NCBI GenBank assembly: GCA_045106475.1
Contig: JBGCEO010000070.1
Span: 1-64,000, forward strand
From: Granulosicoccus sp045106475
GTDB lineage: Bacteria; Pseudomonadota; Gammaproteobacteria; Granulosicoccales; Granulosicoccaceae
Direction of reading: 5' to 3'
DNA: 64,000 nt
In this document: piece by piece, positions 62,847 through 64,000 of the stretch
Layout: each line of letters begins with the position of its first letter
Position numbering within the stretch: the first letter of the stretch is position 1
Made by a program: the position numbers and the translations under genes
The notes under the pieces: generated by a model
Seen by the model: only the letters and a program-made list of their open reading frames with translations
What the model was told of the DNA's origin: nothing
Database searches by the model: none

Positions 62847-63409
62847 GAGACATTTGCCTCTGACAACCCAGTGTCAAGGATTAGAAGCTCTGCTGCTTTC
62901 AACAGTGTGGTGGCAGCTTGTTCGGTTATATCTCCAATACCAGGCCCCAACGATTCTGTAAGCATTTCGTAAGGCAGGCTCTTGTGAACTGTTGCAGTGA
63001 GCACAGTGGCTCCAGCAGCCATCAAAACCGCCTGAATTTGTTCCATCTGGGCCGTCACAGGGTCTAAACCGGTTTGCGCAATCACGTCAGATACAGATTC
63101 GCGAGGCAACAGCATCTCATCCGCCTTAGCGAGGATGTGCTCGAATAATTCAGTACCCAGTAACTGTTGAACGGCGAGCAATGCGGACTTGTTAATCCAG
63201 AAACGGATGTCAGGACTCAGATACATTGCGCCACAGGTTAACTGAAGCTTTATACGTTCCTCAGCTCCGGCCAGACACCAAGCTGGCAGTCTATCCACCG
63301 ATTCCCATGTCCAACGAGCCGGGTTGTCTAGATTGCCAGCAGCGTGCAGTGCCAGTAAGACTCTTGCTGCAGCAGCTCTGTCCAAGCGCTTTTGCACTAC
63401 CGTGTTCAT
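62843..63409 (-). CDS. sctK: Type III secretion accessory protein SctK
   Basis: SctK (YscK-type) bridges the sorting platform to the membrane ring. The 188-residue protein has no signal peptide and a pattern seen in the family (LPAWCLAGAEERIKLQLTCG near 43, then YLSPDIRFWINKSAL). Its ATG overlaps the sctJ stop (TGATG). The call relies on position between sctJ and sctL and on size, since sequence conservation in this family is low. Confidence 0.78.
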   Translation of the reverse strand: MNTVVQKRLDRAAAARVLLALHAAGNLDNPARWTWESVDRLPAWCLAGAEERIKLQLTCGAMYLSPDIRFWINKSALLAVQQLLGTELFEHILAKADEMLLPRESVSDVIAQTGLDPVTAQMEQIQAVLMAAGATVLTATVHKSLPYEMLTESLGPGIGDITEQAATTLLKAAELLILDTGLSEANVS

Positions 63410-64000
63410 CAAACTTGCCGACTACGCCAAAAGCGAATGGCCGCCAATACGATAATCAACAACATGCCAAGTAAAGCAGCTACGCCAGCTCCACTCTTGG
63501 CTAATGAAGCCGGGATCAAAGACATTTGCTGCGCTGTTGCTGTCGACAAAGCAGCGGGCATCGCTACAACATTGTCAGATAAAGCCTCTTTTTGACCCAT
63601 CGATTCAAACAGAGCCACCGTCACGTTCTCATAAGGCAGGTTCTCAATTCCATTGACAACCAGGGCCTTAATTTGCGACACGCTTCCGGTCAGATCCACA
63701 CCCGATCGATGCTTGATGAATACCGAAGCGGATGCCGGCGCAATAGAGTCATCAAGGTCATTCTTAGGCGGTACTGCCAGATGAACACGGGCCAGCACCA
63801 CGCCATCAATGCTGGATAGTGTGGAGGCAATCTCTTGCGACAACGCGTGATTTAACCGTGCACGTTCTTCAAGTGGGGATGATACAAATCCCTCCTTGGC
63901 AAACACTTCGCCGAGAGTGTCGTACCGCTGTCTGGGCAGGCCACGGCTTTTGAGCAGTTGCACGGCGCTGGCAAACTCATCGGGCGCTGTTGATACACTA
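63409..64000 (-). CDS. sctJ: Type III secretion inner-ring lipoprotein SctJ, N-terminal part cut
   Basis: SctJ (YscJ/PrgK/FliF-like) forms the inner-membrane ring. About 197 residues are visible; the frame is open to the right edge, so the lipoprotein signal lies outside. Family stretches are LLKSRGLPRQRYDTLGEVF, SSIDGVVLARVHLAVP and SASVFIKHRSGVDL, followed by a C-terminal membrane helix (VAALLGMLLIIVLAAIRFW). The visible part agrees with the second ring-building domain plus the anchor. It is upstream of sctK in the same operon. Confidence 0.93.
   Translation of the reverse strand, partial: SVSTAPDEFASAVQLLKSRGLPRQRYDTLGEVFAKEGFVSSPLEERARLNHALSQEIASTLSSIDGVVLARVHLAVPPKNDLDDSIAPASASVFIKHRSGVDLTGSVSQIKALVVNGIENLPYENVTVALFESMGQKEALSDNVVAMPAALSTATAQQMSLIPASLAKSGAGVAALLGMLLIIVLAAIRFWRSRQV

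Noticed and set aside
53167..64000. Flagellar export genes instead of type III secretion
   Set aside because: sctK, sctO/sctP-type genes and the sctJ-K-L order are specific for injectisome-type systems, and no flagellar rod, hook or filament genes are present.
1..64000. CRISPR arrays, insertion sequences, prophage, integrons, tRNA or rRNA genes
   Set aside because: No regularly spaced repeats, transposase or integrase frames, cloverleaf sequences or rRNA segments were seen in the window.

Overview
The window looks like chromosomal DNA of a free-living, probably marine gammaproteobacterium of roughly 50 % GC. The evidence is the housekeeping set (ftsK-lolA-rarA, trxB, aat, hom-thrC, nth, queG, lexA) with gammaproteobacterial features. 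A Granulosicoccus-like relative is a guess that the sequence alone cannot prove. I see no rRNA, tRNA, CRISPR array, insertion sequence or prophage.

Layout. (1) 0.6-11.7 kb is a respiratory formate dehydrogenase locus. The minus-strand genes run DUF3305, DUF3306, polyferredoxin, TorD-like chaperone, short Tat-target protein, then fdhA, fdhB and fdhC. Divergent from them are fdhD (sulfuration of the molybdenum cofactor) and an excisionase-HTH/periplasmic-binding-like regulator. (2) 11.7-18.5 kb holds a large protein with a RelA/SpoT-type HD hydrolase motif, a Cache-HAMP sensor kinase coupled to a sigma54-type response regulator with an altered GAFTGA loop, and nth. (3) 18.5-22.3 kb is gene-poor, with a membrane-anchored signalling protein, two small unknown genes and lexA with a candidate operator. 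(4) 22.3-35.6 kb is mostly housekeeping: a bicupin gene coupled to queG, rarA, lolA, ftsK, trxB, a FemAB-like gene, aat, thrC, hom and a Mth938-like gene. (5) 35.6-38.7 kb carries two consecutive divergent pairs, each a LysR regulator facing a DUF1127 gene. (6) 38.7-46.8 kb has a dimethylformamidase-large-subunit-like protein overlapped by a methyltransferase gene, divergent from a complete peptide/nickel-type ABC importer. (7) 46.8-54.1 kb has a MauG-like dihaem peroxidase, an amidohydrolase with a YtkA-like tail, a large lipoprotein, a choline-kinase-like phosphotransferase, a fasciclin protein and two unknown genes. (8) 54.1-64.0 kb is most of a type III secretion core in one overlapping minus-strand operon: sctJ (cut by the right edge), K, L, N, O, P, an unknown gene, a sensor kinase, a FixJ-type regulator, then sctQ, R, S and T.

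The strongest candidates for something not well described are the type III secretion operon with an embedded, translationally coupled two-component system plus an unrecognised 308-residue protein; the 734-residue SpoT-HD protein; and the paired LysR/DUF1127 modules. All assignments come from reading motifs, gene order and start contexts by eye. No database search was run.
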